Source of the DNA: Halichondria panicea
Taxonomy: Eukaryota > Porifera > Demospongiae > Suberitida > Halichondriidae
Assembly (NCBI RefSeq): GCF_963675165.1
Contig: NC_087387.1
Coordinates: 1,371,001 to 1,435,000, forward strand
Reading direction: 5' to 3'
Length of the DNA: 64,000 bases
A model generated the notes under the pieces. That model made no database searches and was not told the origin of the DNA. It worked only from the letters and a program-made list of their open reading frames with translations. The position numbers were made by a program, and so were the translations under genes. This document shows, one piece after another, positions 10,852-22,477 of this stretch (position 1 is its first letter; each line of letters starts with the position of its first letter).

Positions 10852-12924
10852 ATGTCACTCAAACAGCAGCACTATAGACGGTTGATGAAAGAGCAAAAGG
10901 CAAAGGCTTCCTCTGTGCAGAAGATTGACCACCCTCTAGCCAAGTAAGTTTGCAAGAATATATCTACATAATTTATGTACATTCTTTACACTGTGTTGCA
11001 CAGGTACAATGCTCTTGGACAGCTGACGTGTGTGGTGTGCACGGCAACGGTCAAGACAGAGCTCTTGTGGAGCACACACATTCAGAGTCGTAAGCACAAG
11101 GACAATGTGGCAGCACTGAAGAGCAAAACATTGACCAGTAACACTAAACGCAAGAATCCAGAACCAGTGAGCAGACCGCACATTTATAGACTGTAGAAAG
11201 TTTATATTATACCGTAGATTGAGCTGCATGATTTGTAGACTACGAAACCTCAATGCCTGTACATTATAGCCTTAGGGCACGTCTATTTGCTAGGCCAGTT
11301 GTAGTGTGAAGTCAATATAGGCCAAATTGTTGTTTTTTACTGTTGTATATCACGTGTTACTGATGTACCATAATCAGTAGCCAATTGACCTTGTGTTCTT
11401 TGTGCAGGATGTTGAGATTCCTCCAGAACCTTCTTTTAAGAAGCCCAAGACTGCAGTGAGAACTTCCGCTCTACCTCCTGACTTCTTTGACTCCAATGTA
11501 GCCAAGGAGACGGTGACCAGTCAGAAAACAGGACCATCCAAACACCCTGAGGGCGTTCCAACTGGTAGGTATAGCGAAGGCTGCCGTAGGTACACTCCTC
11601 TGCTGTAGTTACTATTTGGACACACAATATAATTATTATGACGTACTTTATTTGTGTAATCTCCCAGCTTAAAAATTATAATTCCCTCAATCAGTCTCCA
11701 TCTAAAATTGCAGATTTCTTTGACAAAATGCCAAAAGCTGAAGACAATGTCTGGCCACAGAAAAAGCAGTCAAAAGCCGAGTCCACTAAAGATGCCGATC
11801 CACCCTCTAAAAACGCGTCCTTGCCCGAGGGCTTCTTTGACGACCCCAAGAGAGACGCAAAGGCACGCAAGGTTGAGTACAAGGACCCTGAGTTGCAAGA
11901 ATGGGAGAAGTTCCAGAAGTCCATTCAGAAGGAAGACGATGTGAGCTACTGTAACAGTACATGTGAATGTGTGATTGGTCCTTCTGGGTGGCCCTCCAAA
12001 CTAGTGCAGCCTTTTAATTATTTTTTCAAGCTTCATGAAGTCGATGTAAATAATAGCTCCTGATAATAGTTACAATCCTCACTCTGTGTGTCAGGAACAG
12101 ATCCACTAACACACTCATCACACATACTTGCCCACACCGTACTATCCACACATCACACACACACACACACATACTCTCCTCCCACACACTCACACCCTCC
12201 TCCCTCCCACACACTCACACAGGTCTCGGATGCCCTGATTTTGGAGATAGACATGGATTCAAAGGAGGACAGAGAAGAAACGGAGGTCCAAGAGCAAGCG
12301 TGAGTGCATAATCTTTATGACATCTGTTATAACAGTTTAGCCTAGCTTAGAAGCAGCTACATGTACATCTGATGCAAGCAATGACTAGTTAACATCAAGC
12401 TTAGAAGCAGCTACATCTGATGCAAGCAATGACTAGTTAACATCAAGCTTAGAAGCAGCCGTATACATTACCACCTTCAGTTGCACCTGCTGTATGCACT
12501 AGCTGCTATAATTATATCTACCGTAAAACCTCAATTTAAGGCGACCCTCTAAATAAGCGACACTTATTGGACATTTCGCCCATATAGCACCATATAAATT
12601 CATTTTTTGTGTACATTAAAGCTTTACTTTTGTAAAACGTAATTATTTAAAAGTGTCGCTTTAAATCGAGTTTTTACGGTAATATATTATGTTGTATGCA
12701 GGCTGTACTGTTTTTAATTACTATGTCCTAATTAAGTCATGCAGAACTGTTCTGGTCACAGGTCGTGTTTCCTGAGAGCAGAGAAACTGCGTCAGAGACA
12801 GGAAGCACTGTCCAAAGCCACACCCACCAGTGACCCCCACAGAGAGGACGTGGGAGATGAGGAGAGTGACAGCGATGAACTAGATCTGGACAATCTATTA
12901 GACTGGAGAGCTAAAATATCATGA
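10852..12924 (+). CDS. ZNF830: Zinc finger protein 830 (CCDC16), 292 aa, 6 exons
   Basis: Exons: 10852-10943, 11004-11166, 11408-11564, 11714-11940, 12223-12299, 12762-12924; 879 nt in frame. The start has RRLMKEQK, then PLAKYNALGQLTCVVC, TELLWSTH and SRKHK, which form the single C2H2-type finger of ZNF830 (human AKYNRLGQLSCALC, SELLWQTH). Two SALPPDFFD / ASLPEGFFDD motifs follow, as in the family, and an acidic C-terminus ends in LLDWRAK. Vertebrate ZNF830 is nuclear and linked to spliceosome complexes and genome stability. The intron before exon 5 has a CA-rich acceptor; the intron before exon 6 carries a short tandem repeat and a MITE-like element. The stop overlaps an AATAAA signal. Confidence 0.9.
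12344..12461 (+). repeat. Short tandem repeat in a ZNF830 intron
   Basis: AGCTTAGAAGCAGC occurs three times. Two copies are joined by CTGATGCAAGCAATGACTAG and GTTAACATCA in a unit of about 55 bp. No coding potential is seen. Confidence 0.75.
12519..12681. mobile_element. MITE-like element, TACCGTAAAACCTC family, copy 1
   Basis: Terminal inverted repeats TACCGTAAAACCTC and GAGTTTTTACGGTA enclose inner sequence with CGACACTT / AAGTGTCG symmetry. No transposase is present. A second copy in opposite orientation lies at 22326-22477, so this is a non-autonomous DNA-transposon-like family. Confidence 0.7.
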
Positions 12925-13165
12925 ATAAAATAAACTGAGCTAATTTCTGTAATATTCACGCACTCCCGATATGACTCTGTTAATAATTTCTTCACTTACT
13001 GTTCTGTTATTAAAAATAAAGAAGAATTTTTTTCTAATTGATAAATAAGGAATGCACACACTATTAACCAGCTGTTTCAACTGTGAAATGATGGAATAAA
13101 AAACCTGTATAAAAATTACATATAAGTCAATTTTATGTATCTGCACAAATTGATAAAGATAGTGA

Positions 13166-16100
13166 TCATGAGGTGTTCACATGATTGTCACATGAGCTGA
13201 GTTCGGGTAAAGATGTTGATAAGGTTGTAACGAACACAAAAACGTCTTCACAATCAGTCTCTAGTGGGGACTTTCCCACAATTGTTGGGGACTTCCCCTC
13301 GGCCCGACCGGCCAGGCACGTACCACACATGCAGTTGTACTGTTTGCAGTGTACATAGGAGGAGAAGGACTGACCGGAAAATCCGCTCCCAAAATCACAG
13401 CTCATTGGTCGACTGAGATACTCCCCTATACCGCTGTCTTGCTGATAACGGCTCGAGGTATATCGCACCAAATGCTCGAGAATCTCCTCGGAAGTGACCC
13501 CAGTCTCGAGGGGGAATTCCCCTCCTGCCTTGTCGAGTGAGAGGGCAGAGGAGTAGGCAGAGCCTCCTCCGGGGAAGAACTCGTTGTACAGTGTGATGTC
13601 ATCGGGGTCGGCAGAGGCGGGAGCACAGGGACCAATCGACACGGGATCCTCAAAGTCCGAGCAAAACGTCTCTTTCTGTAGAAGTAAAAAAGTCATACAT
13701 GGTTCTACATGGTTACTTTAATGTGATCGACCTACGTATATAAAGATACATAAAATCTCACCTTATTTCCAAATCTTCTAATCTGCTTCTCATATCTGCA
13801 GGAGGAGAAAGACCACAATAGGTAAACCATGAACAGAGTGTATAGTGAGTAAATTTGGCGATTTGGCGAATCAAGGAGAATCAAGGTGAGGGTCGCCAAC
13901 ATTAGCCCCCACAAAATGTTTTTTGCTTGATACTCAGTCCCAGTATATCGCACGAGATCAATAATTATTGTCATGCAGTATGATCGTCAAATACCACATT
14001 CTGCAAATATTAGGCTCCCCAAATTTACCCGTTATGCTAATTAACCATAACCGCCAAAGGTCATCAAGTATAAGAGTGGACTGACCTCTTTCTCTTGTAA
14101 CGTTTCCAAGCAAAGCAAGCACACAGCAATACAATGAGCGTCAGAATGACTACGGCTAGAGCAGTCACCGTGACAACACCGACTGTCGTCATGGTAACCA
14201 GCTCGCGATTGACCACAGAGGGAGATGTTGTAATCGCATCTTCAGTCACTGTAGTAGGTGTGGTTGAGGTGTAGTCGGTAGAGGTACCAGTAGCAGGTGT
14301 GGTTGAGGTGTAGTCGGTAGAGGTACCAGTAGTAGGTGTGGTTGAGGAGTTGTCGGTAGAGGTACCTGTAGCAGGTGTGGTTGAGGAGTTGTCGGTAGAG
14401 GTACCAGTAGTAGGTGTGGTTGAGGAGTTGTCGGTAGAGGTACCAGTAGCAGGTGTGGTTGAGGAGTTCTCGGTAGAGGTACCAGTAGCAGGTGTGGTTG
14501 AGGAGTTGTCGGTAGAGGTACCAGTAGCAGGTGTGGTTGAGGAGTTGTCGGTAGAGGTACCAGTAGCAGGTGTGGTTGAGGAGTTGTCGGTAGAGGTACC
14601 AGTAGCAGGTGTGGTTGAGGAGTTGTCGGTAGAGGTACCAGTAGCAGGTGTGGTTGAGGAGTTGTCGGTAGAGGTACCAGTAGCAGGTGTGGTTGAGGAG
14701 TTGTCGGTAGAGGTACCAGTAGCAGGGGTAGAGGTATCAGTAGCAGGTGTGGTTGAGGTATCTGTAGTATGGTGAAGAAGAAGTACGTACATTATGCATT
14801 TATAGTGATCATTGATAAGATCAGGAGCAGATGAAAGTTTTTTTACATCTGCTCCTGACAAGATAAATTACTTCTCTGCTAGTACTGCATCTGTATGTTA
14901 TATTCAGTGTGCTAGAAATTGCACCGGAAAACATGCATGTTTTATAAGCTGAATAAACCATAATTATAGAGTTATGGACAATAAAAGTTAGCTTTACTGA
15001 AAAAATGCAATTGTGTGAGCAAAAAATTCTTACCTGTGATTTGCTCTTGGAGAATGGACACTGATAAACCAGTCTCTGAGACGCTGACCTGGGGGTCAGA
15101 GGTCACCAGCATTAGCAGGTATCCGTCAGTTGAGTTGTAAGTATTGTTCACGCAGACGATAACTTGAGAGCTATTGAAGTGCAGCTCACTGGCTTCAACA
15201 CCATCTATATGGAGGAGTAATAGTCGTATACTGCGATACAAAAATAAAGACCGGTACTTCTAGTCTAACCTGTAGTGCAATGTACACAAAATTAATGTCT
15301 AAGGTAGCTATAGGTCAACTGCTTATAGCTGATATAATTGCATATCTGGTTTTGTTGGAATTAATTAAATTTAGAGTCAGTTAATAATTTCAGACACTCA
15401 AATTAGGTTTGGTGCTGTACACGCGTATGCTCACCATCAACAGAAGACGTTAAGTTGACTCTGACATCTCTCTCAAGTTGACCCTCTAGGAATACGCACA
15501 CCTCAAATGTGGTGGTGTCGACTGGCAAGAAAAGGGAGGAGTTTTGAATGAAGGACACACCCACAACTAGAGGGGGGAGCGGGGGGGAAACATTAAATAA
15601 CAATGACGTTGTGTCCACCAGAAAAATTTTGCGATTTTCAGTAAAATCTGCCAACCAAATCGCCAAATTAAAACACCCACCAAATATACGGTAGACACAT
15701 CTGCACATGACACACAGTAAATTAGATTGTATATTTTCTTACAATCATTGTCCACAATATTGACCGTCGCCGAAGGAGTGGGAATGACGACCAGGGGGTT
15801 GTCAGTTGTCATAGTAACACGGAAAGACTCCGCCCCCTCCACCACCACATCGTCTCGTACACTCACATTGAGACAATGTGTGAGGGCATCGGCAGTAAAC
15901 TCAAGCTCTCTTCTTAATGGTGTGTAATCATCAGAGGCTGCAGAAACGAATTAATTGGCATCCAGTGAGACTATTATACGCTAAGAAGGCTGTGTGTGTG
16001 TGGTCACTGTATATCATGTGCAGGATTCACCACCACCTACATGTACACACGGACAGCCCTCTAAGCAGTAGATCCGTATTTTGATACAAAAAGAAGGGTC

Positions 16101-19100
16101 CTCGCTAAAGTATACATTATGTATACATAGCGGATAATTTAATTGGTGACTTAGCGAATCAAAGTGAGGGTCGCCAAAATGAAATCGAACATGTTTTAGC
16201 CTGCACGAGATCAATGATGGCATGCAACATGTGCTAAATTAAGAAGACTGCCAATAATAGTTCAATTGCCTCGTTCGCCAAATTTACCCGCTATACGATA
16301 GCTCCTGACGATAGTATGCACAAAAGTACCTCAAAATCGAACATCGTATAATTTTATAGGCTACAGAAATGGCTACAGCACATTGTGACAGGTGCCTACC
16401 TGTTGCCGTAGCAGCTTCTGTTTCGATGATGACAGAGAAGCCGTAGCCGCGTGCCGTTAAACAAATCTGCACCTCCGATGTACCCTCGTCCACAGTGTAT
16501 TCTGATTGGTCGAACGTCACCGTACCTATAGCAACAGAAAGATACATACAGACTTATTTCGTGTGCTTGAGTCCCCCAATAATAATAATTACTGTCTCAA
16601 TTCTAAGGCGCTAATAATTCTAAGGTCCGGATTGCAGCCAACAGTTTATACTTAGTACTTGAGAGCATACACAGAGCTACGTTATAATTATACTATATGG
16701 TTCTAGGGATTTATGGCAGTAAACCCACCAAGCCTGCAATAGCATGCTTGAGTCCCTCCAGTATTTCTCAACTCTAAGGCTAAAAATTAATAATTATTAT
16801 AAGCATAATTATCATACATGAACATACCTGACACGTTGCAGGAGACTGGAGGTGTGTACTCCAGGTTGTAGGGGTTAAAGCACTGACACATGTCTCCCGT
16901 CGTGCATTCGTCGTAAAAAATGGGGGTAGCCGCACCCTCGAACCCGCACTGAGTTCCCACGGCAACTGACTCCAGTAGTGAAACACTGCCGCCTGGCTGT
17001 AGTGTAGGAAAGAAGTCAAACGAAATTTTGACTCACGAAAAGCATCGTTCGAGTTGATTGAATTTTTTACCCTACGAAAATTACCCGCTATACGGTGTGA
17101 TCTTTGTTTCACTGACACTAGCTAAAGAAATTAATGATCTCACCACATGAATTGTCTGGTTGTTTCTCGTGCAGCCACCAGTCCGATACAGTACCAGGGG
17201 GCGTTTAATGTGAGTTAGAGTGATGTTAACACTGCCATTGACGCAGGAGAGAGACAGTTCAGGTGGAGCATAGGCATTGCCTGAGGGTAATTGGTGTCTA
17301 ATTATTGTACATAGCCTTGTTTCCAGGCCGATTTATCTCTAAAATAACACGCTAAGTCGAAAACAGGCTAGAGAAATTAGTCTTCCTAAGAGCAGAACAT
17401 ATATGCATGAGCTTCAGGTGACTATAACTGATAACACACAATACACAAGACTTAGACAAATTGTCTATTAACAACCAAATTCACTTTTGTACATTGTACA
17501 TGTACGTGTATAATTATAAGCTCTCTTGCATGTGGGGTTGTATAATTAGAAATACAACCACAGCTAGTCTATAATAAAGACCTCACCTCCGCACAATGAT
17601 GTGTATGATGTGTATAAATCCAGTGGCGTGGCCACTCCCCATTCACCAAGCTCTGTTCCATCGTCTGAAACCACACCCACACTCACAGAGTGAAAAGAAT
17701 ACAGCGTCAACCCAATGACAAGGGAATTCCCCTGAGTACGACTAACACTTTTCGTATAACGGTTTTCAATGCGTCTAACATTGAACCAGGGGTCGGCTAC
17801 TCCGCCAGTGTAAAGGGGCGGAGTCCACGAGACTCGTACAGCTGTCAGGTAAAGTGGGGTATTGTAACGAGGTACCTCCGTCAGGGTGGGGGGTCCGGGA
17901 GGATTGGACACGCCTGAAGAAGTTGTGTCAGTAGAAAAAAAGCTGTAAATACAAGTCATGTATGTAGGTAGAATTTCCAGGGCTAAAAAGCTACAAGAAT
18001 TTAATAATTGTTGTGAAATTAAATGTATCCTCCAACCACCAAGAGAGGAAATGAACATTATCGTACCATAAGCCTACGATTATGCATCTCAAACATGAGA
18101 AGAAAATATTATATGCCGTATACCGCGAAATTTTCGAGGCACTTATATTTTGTGGAATGCATGGCCTCTAAAAGCATTTTGTTGCATAATGTTCGTGGAA
18201 TGACTGCTTATCGGAAGCCACGCCTCTAATCTTTGCGCGTTATAGCAAATTAAAGAACAATTTTCGTGGACTTTATTTTCGTGTAGGATTGCTAACCCAC
18301 GAAATCAGCGAAAATTAAGCCCCTCGAAAATTTCGTGCTATACGATATAGCTGTACCTTCTACACCAACAGTTACTATTAATTTTCCTCACCATAAGGGA
18401 GGGCTCTTGTTAGGGTTAGCTCTGTTAGAGTCCCATCCAGCTGTTCAATGAAGAGCTGGTATATCCCATAGAGGGCAGAGGTCACCTCTGACGTCTGATT
18501 CAGTGCTGATAAGCCCTGGTGGGACTTAATTTCAAGCCCGTTGTGGAACCAGCGTAAAAGAGGGTGTGGCCTGTGGAGGGGGGCGGGTATGTAGAGGGTG
18601 GTGTCGGTTGAGCCAATGAAACGAGTGGATGAGTCTGTATTGGCTGATGAAAAAAGGATATGTATTAAGAAGGACTGTATCTAGAAAGACTACAGTACTG
18701 TACATGTGCTCAACATCTTCGAATTCAAATTCACAACAGCTGAATAAAGAGTGTCAAGGCATGGGTGAATTGTGCTGTCACCAATTAGTTTTACATATAC
18801 AACACTGTAAAAACAATTTCTGTACAATTGCTTGAAAAAATAGGCTTATAATGTGCATATAATGTCATAAATTATACTCACTTTTCTCAATAACGTCCAG
18901 CGTAGTACAAGACTCCACCCCCTCCATCACACAGCAGTACACTCCAGCATCAGCCACGCCCACTCTTTCCAGTCGTATCACATGACCAGCGTGCATCAAC
19001 TCTGCTGAATTCACCTCTCTCCCATCGTGGTACCACCTCGGCACAGAGGGATGATCACATGATGAATTTCGTTGCTCGTACGTGCAGACTAGAGTGGAGG

Positions 19101-20010
19101 CGTCGCCGGTCAAGAGTACAGGCAGAGAGTTGTGTACTTGTACGATAGTGTGAGGTGTGAGGCTCGTGACAGGTGTGACAGTGTGGAGCTCGTACTGTGA
19201 GAGGGTGGCGTTTGTGGTTTGAAGCTCGCCAATACAGCTGTATACGTGCGACGAGTTGCCATGATGATGTACCAACAAGTCTCCATTTGGTAGCAAGTTT
19301 TCCGTCTGTAACAAAACATAAATGACAATTCATGATTGACTTCATTACTAACATAAGAAAGCCACATAAATTGGTGCTTTCAGGTATGTACTGTTACTGT
19401 AAGAAAGAGATTCATATTCTCTTAATTTCAGTACATATATATAAACGGCACTGTGCTGTACGTGTGTAATAATTTGATAAATTTTTTTTTCGTATTTTAA
19501 AATTAATATGCAATTTTGCCAACCTGGTTGTTTGGTAGTATTACAGCTCCGTCTCTGAGCCACACAGTGGGGAAATCCCCCTGCACACCACATGATAAAA
19601 GTGCAGCTCGTTCACAGTCTCCACTGTACACCACGGTTTCCACGGAGACATTGTCAGCTGTATGGGTGCATAATTGAGAGGGTATTACTCTGAACAATGA
19701 CATCTTGAAACTGTAATTAAAGGTGAGTAGATCGAGCTATTGTGTTGCTTATAATAGTAGGTGTAGAGTTTGTCTTGTGTTTCAGTCTTGTGCAGGTGTA
19801 CAATCACATGTTAATTATTGTCTTAATTTGTCGGTCATTGACACATATAATTGTGCGTATAATTTTAATTACTCAATATTGTCACTATCGACTTCTGTAT
19901 TTTTTTCGGCTTGTGAAAAGGAGCTACTCAAGACAGCAGAGCTCAAGTGCTGTTATGTGTATTGAGCTTGGCCTAATACGCGCACACGCACACACACACG
20001 CACACACACA

Positions 20011-20071
<61 letters not shown>

Positions 20072-21371
20072 CCACACACGCACACACACACGCACACACA
20101 CACCCACACATACAGGATTTAGCTCCCTGCATGTCCTCAAACTATTAACATACCTAGTATTTGTACGCTGGCTGTGTTGCTCAAAGTGGTAGTCGTCACA
20201 CAAGGCACGGTTTCACAGAGGGTGTGGTCACTGCCGTCACGAGCCTCACACCTGTACCTCCCGCTGTGACCCGTGTGGGGGGTGGGCAGTGTAAGTTGTG
20301 AGGTGGTGACTGCTGAGTCAGCATCTGTAAGCAGTTGGACTGACGCATCTAAGAAGACCTGACAATGTGCGTGGGAGGGAGCATATTAAAATAATTATTT
20401 CCGCGGCCACAAATTCAACATACCTCAGAGACTAAATCAGTTTCATTGACCATCCACTGTAGAAGTGGGCGTGGCACATTGGCCACCGTGCTCTGTGCGA
20501 CAATACTGCATTGCAGAACGATGGGACCACACCCCTGACAGCTGGTCACATGACTCGGGGACTCGAGGAACTGTACAGCCTTAGGTTGTGCATAGAAGCC
20601 TGTATTCAATAATTGAAAATTTGTAATTGGTATTTATAAACTGCTAGGAAACACTGTAAGATTAACTTTTGAGCCGCATATACTATTATGTACAAGACTA
20701 TCCAGGTACGCATCTCTGTATAATTATCATGCGATCAATCACTTGAAATAAAGCAAAAACAACAGAAAATGCTAAGCACTCTAATTGACCTCAAGTGTGT
20801 GTGGTGTGTGTACAGTGGTGTGTGGTCGCACTCTGTACACAGTAGTGGTTGACTTGTAAACGTTTGCAATTCAAGTAATGTGAAAAGGGGTTTTTGTATT
20901 AATTATAAGCACAATCAACACCATAATTATCATGCCTTAATTGTCAGTGAACATTCCAGAGCAGTAAGCATGACCAGGAAAACCCTCTATGGAATTGCAA
21001 CTGCCTTTAAAGTACAGCGGCTAGTGTTCAGACTCAAGAAGCTAACAGCTGCTGTACATTCATATATGCTATTACATGTACTTGTCACCTTAATTGGTGC
21101 ATGTACTAAGAAGGATATATATATACTCTAGATCTTTCAATTCAACTATAAATAGCCTCAATGATACGTAACTAGAATTATATACACATATTCAACCCTG
21201 CCCTTTGACCTCTGTTTGTTGTCGTGCAAATATCTAACAATCGTATCCATATCTAAGCTGGTCCATTAACCTGCTACGGTAACAGCTAGTAGCTGACAAC
21301 AACTCACTTATGACGATGGTTGGCATGAGCACGGCTAGGAGACAGCCGAGTGTGCAGCTGGCAGATCTCAT
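13166..21371 (-). CDS. Receptor E: Ig-like / FN3 / Calx-beta (x2) / mucin-stalk single-pass membrane protein (1240 aa, 16 exons)
   Basis: Reverse-strand exons: 21371-21308, 20599-20424, 20358-20154, 19657-19524, 19305-18882, 18634-18392, 17913-17587, 17280-17144, 16996-16828, 16525-16400, 15937-15743, 15566-15435, 15204-15034, 14761-14086, 13795-13762, 13675-13166; 3723 nt, in frame. Order (aa): signal peptide 1-20; Ig-like units to about 415 starting SFYAQPKAV (receptor D has CFYAQPEAV); FN3 416-524 (VSWTPPLYTGG); Cys-rich 525-626; two Calx-beta units 626-834; a Thr/Ser/Pro stalk of twelve 13-aa repeats; membrane helix near 1027-1052; basic KRYKRKRYEKQ; a Tyr- and Cys-containing tail of about 180 aa. 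It parallels receptor D exon by exon but has two fewer Calx-beta units and a stalk D lacks. The role is inferred to be adhesion or recognition. Confidence 0.85.
13840..14037. mobile_element. MITE-like element in receptor E intron (AAATTTGGCG termini), copy 1
   Basis: Ends pair GTAAATTTGGCG-like sequence with CCCCAAATTTACCC. The interior GCGAATCAAGG...TGAGGGTCGCCA and CGCACGAGATCAAT is shared with the element at 16121-16298. No open reading frame for a transposase is present. Confidence 0.6.
14250..14745 (-). repeat. 39-bp coding minisatellite (mucin-like stalk of receptor E)
   Basis: Twelve units of 13 aa, consensus TSTDNSSTTPATG, lie inside receptor E exon 14. Changes between units are few (D/E, A/T, NS/YT). 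The Ser/Thr/Pro content and NSS/NST-like sites suggest a heavily glycosylated stalk next to the membrane. Confidence 0.9.
16121..16298. mobile_element. MITE-like element in receptor E intron (AAATTTGGCG family), copy 2
   Basis: The right end TCGCCAAATTTACCCGCTAT pairs imperfectly with ATAGCGGATAATTTAATTGG at the left. It shares interior words with the copy at 13840-14037. It lies in the intron between exons 11 and 10 of receptor E. Confidence 0.55.
18113..18347. mobile_element. MITE-like element, CCGTATA-terminal family, copy in receptor E intron
   Basis: GCCGTATACCGCGAAATTTT at the left pairs with AAAATTTCGTGCTATACGAT at the right. The interior (GAGGCACTTATATTTTGTGG, GGAAGCCACGCCTCTAAT) is shared with 56955-57191. 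There is no coding capacity. Confidence 0.7.
19978..20116. repeat. Long (CA)n microsatellite in receptor E intron 3
   Basis: About 135 bp of CA with CG and CC interruptions lie just downstream of the exon 3 donor (transcript sense TG). The repeat yields spurious long CVCV or THTH reading frames, which are not genes. Confidence 0.95.
21199..21211. promoter_or_regulatory. DR1-type nuclear receptor element (TGCCCTTTGACCT)
   Basis: The 13-mer is an exact AGGTCA-A-AGGGCA direct repeat with spacer 1 on the reverse strand. It lies in intron 1 of receptor E. HNF4/RXR-type receptors bind this site class. Function here is untested. Confidence 0.4.
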
Positions 21372-21865
21372 TTGTCACCTACATAAAATAGCAATGCTAT
21401 AATTATGTGTCTACACATACGTGTGATTTAAAACGCATTCATTCAAAGTAGGAAATATACGCACATACAATGTACATGCACAATCTTATCACTGAACTAT
21501 GAAGTACGCTCCATTAAATTAATATTAATGGTGGCTACAATAATAAAATAGAACCTCTGAATTTCTAAGAGTAGAGAATACATGCAGTGAAACTTAAGAT
21601 AAAAGACCTCCGAATAAGCTACACATGCTGAATATAAATACTGCTGTCTATGAAACAGTGATAATTTTCATCCGGAATGATCCCCCAAATTTACTTTCCT
21701 ACACAAAACAGCGCATAAAATCTCCGAACAGAGAGGGCTATTTTTCAACCTCTCTACAATAGACAAATAGTTGTGTCAGTTAGAGTATTGTGATGGGACT
21801 ACATTGACCCTAAAGCTGTGGTCTAATTGTAGAGGTAAGTTTAGACAATACAGGCTGCATACTGT

Positions 21866-22059
21866 GATTAAGGGTGTATAAAAAGAGAGAGGGCATGCAA
21901 CTGACTATAAACCCTACGTGCGAGCAAACTGAAGTCACAGACCAGATATACTGTGTACTGTACACAAAAATCTAGATATTACTGTACTTTTCCACCACCC
22001 ACTTTAGTTTTTGCTCGCAAGCTGTTGCATGCCCTCTCTCTTTTTATACGCCCTTGCTT
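21866..22059. mobile_element. Foldback / MITE-like element with 35-bp arms
   Basis: GTGTATAAAAAGAGAGAGGG on the left is the near-exact reverse complement of CCCTCTCTCTTTTTATACGC on the right, and the match extends to about 35 bp with few mismatches. The interior is about 120 bp and non-coding. Confidence 0.65.
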
Positions 22060-22325
22060 TGCTGTGATTTATTAGCTATAAATGATCCAAGCAATTCAAG
22101 AGAGCTGCAATGCTACAAGTGCTACCTACAAACACCATCAACAACAGCTTGCTATCACAACTAGACACCCCACACATGCAAACACATATCTTAAACAAAT
22201 TCATACACATAAAAGGGTTTCCTCGGAGAGTACCTATAGAAGGGGTTAAGGAAACAATGTATAACATTACCATTTTTAAACTATAAGGAAGCAAGCACAT
22301 TTGGCATAAACAATTAAGTTTGACC

Positions 22326-22477
22326 ACCGTAAAAACTCTATTTAAAGTGACACTTTTAAATAATTACGTTTTGCAAAAGTACGGTTTTAATGTACACAAA
22401 TTTGTATGGTGCTATATGGGCAAAATGCCAAGTGTCGCTTTAAATAGAGGGTCGCCTTAAATCGAGGTTTTACTGTA
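22326..22477. mobile_element. MITE-like element, TACCGTAAAACCTC family, copy 2
   Basis: It is the reverse-oriented relative of the element at 12519-12681: ACCGTAAAAACTC at one end, GAGGTTTTACTGTA at the other, with AAGTGTCGCTTTAAAT and GGGTCGCCTTAAAT inside. Confidence 0.7.

Noticed and set aside
14338-14775. Plus-strand 145-aa frame of VEELSVEVPVAGV repeats
   Set aside because: It is the antisense of the receptor E stalk repeat and has no start context, splice partners or flanking support.
19924-20203. Cys/Val- or Thr/His-only proteins from CA repeats (also near 31224, 47566 and 58032)
   Set aside because: They come only from dinucleotide repeats read in open frames.
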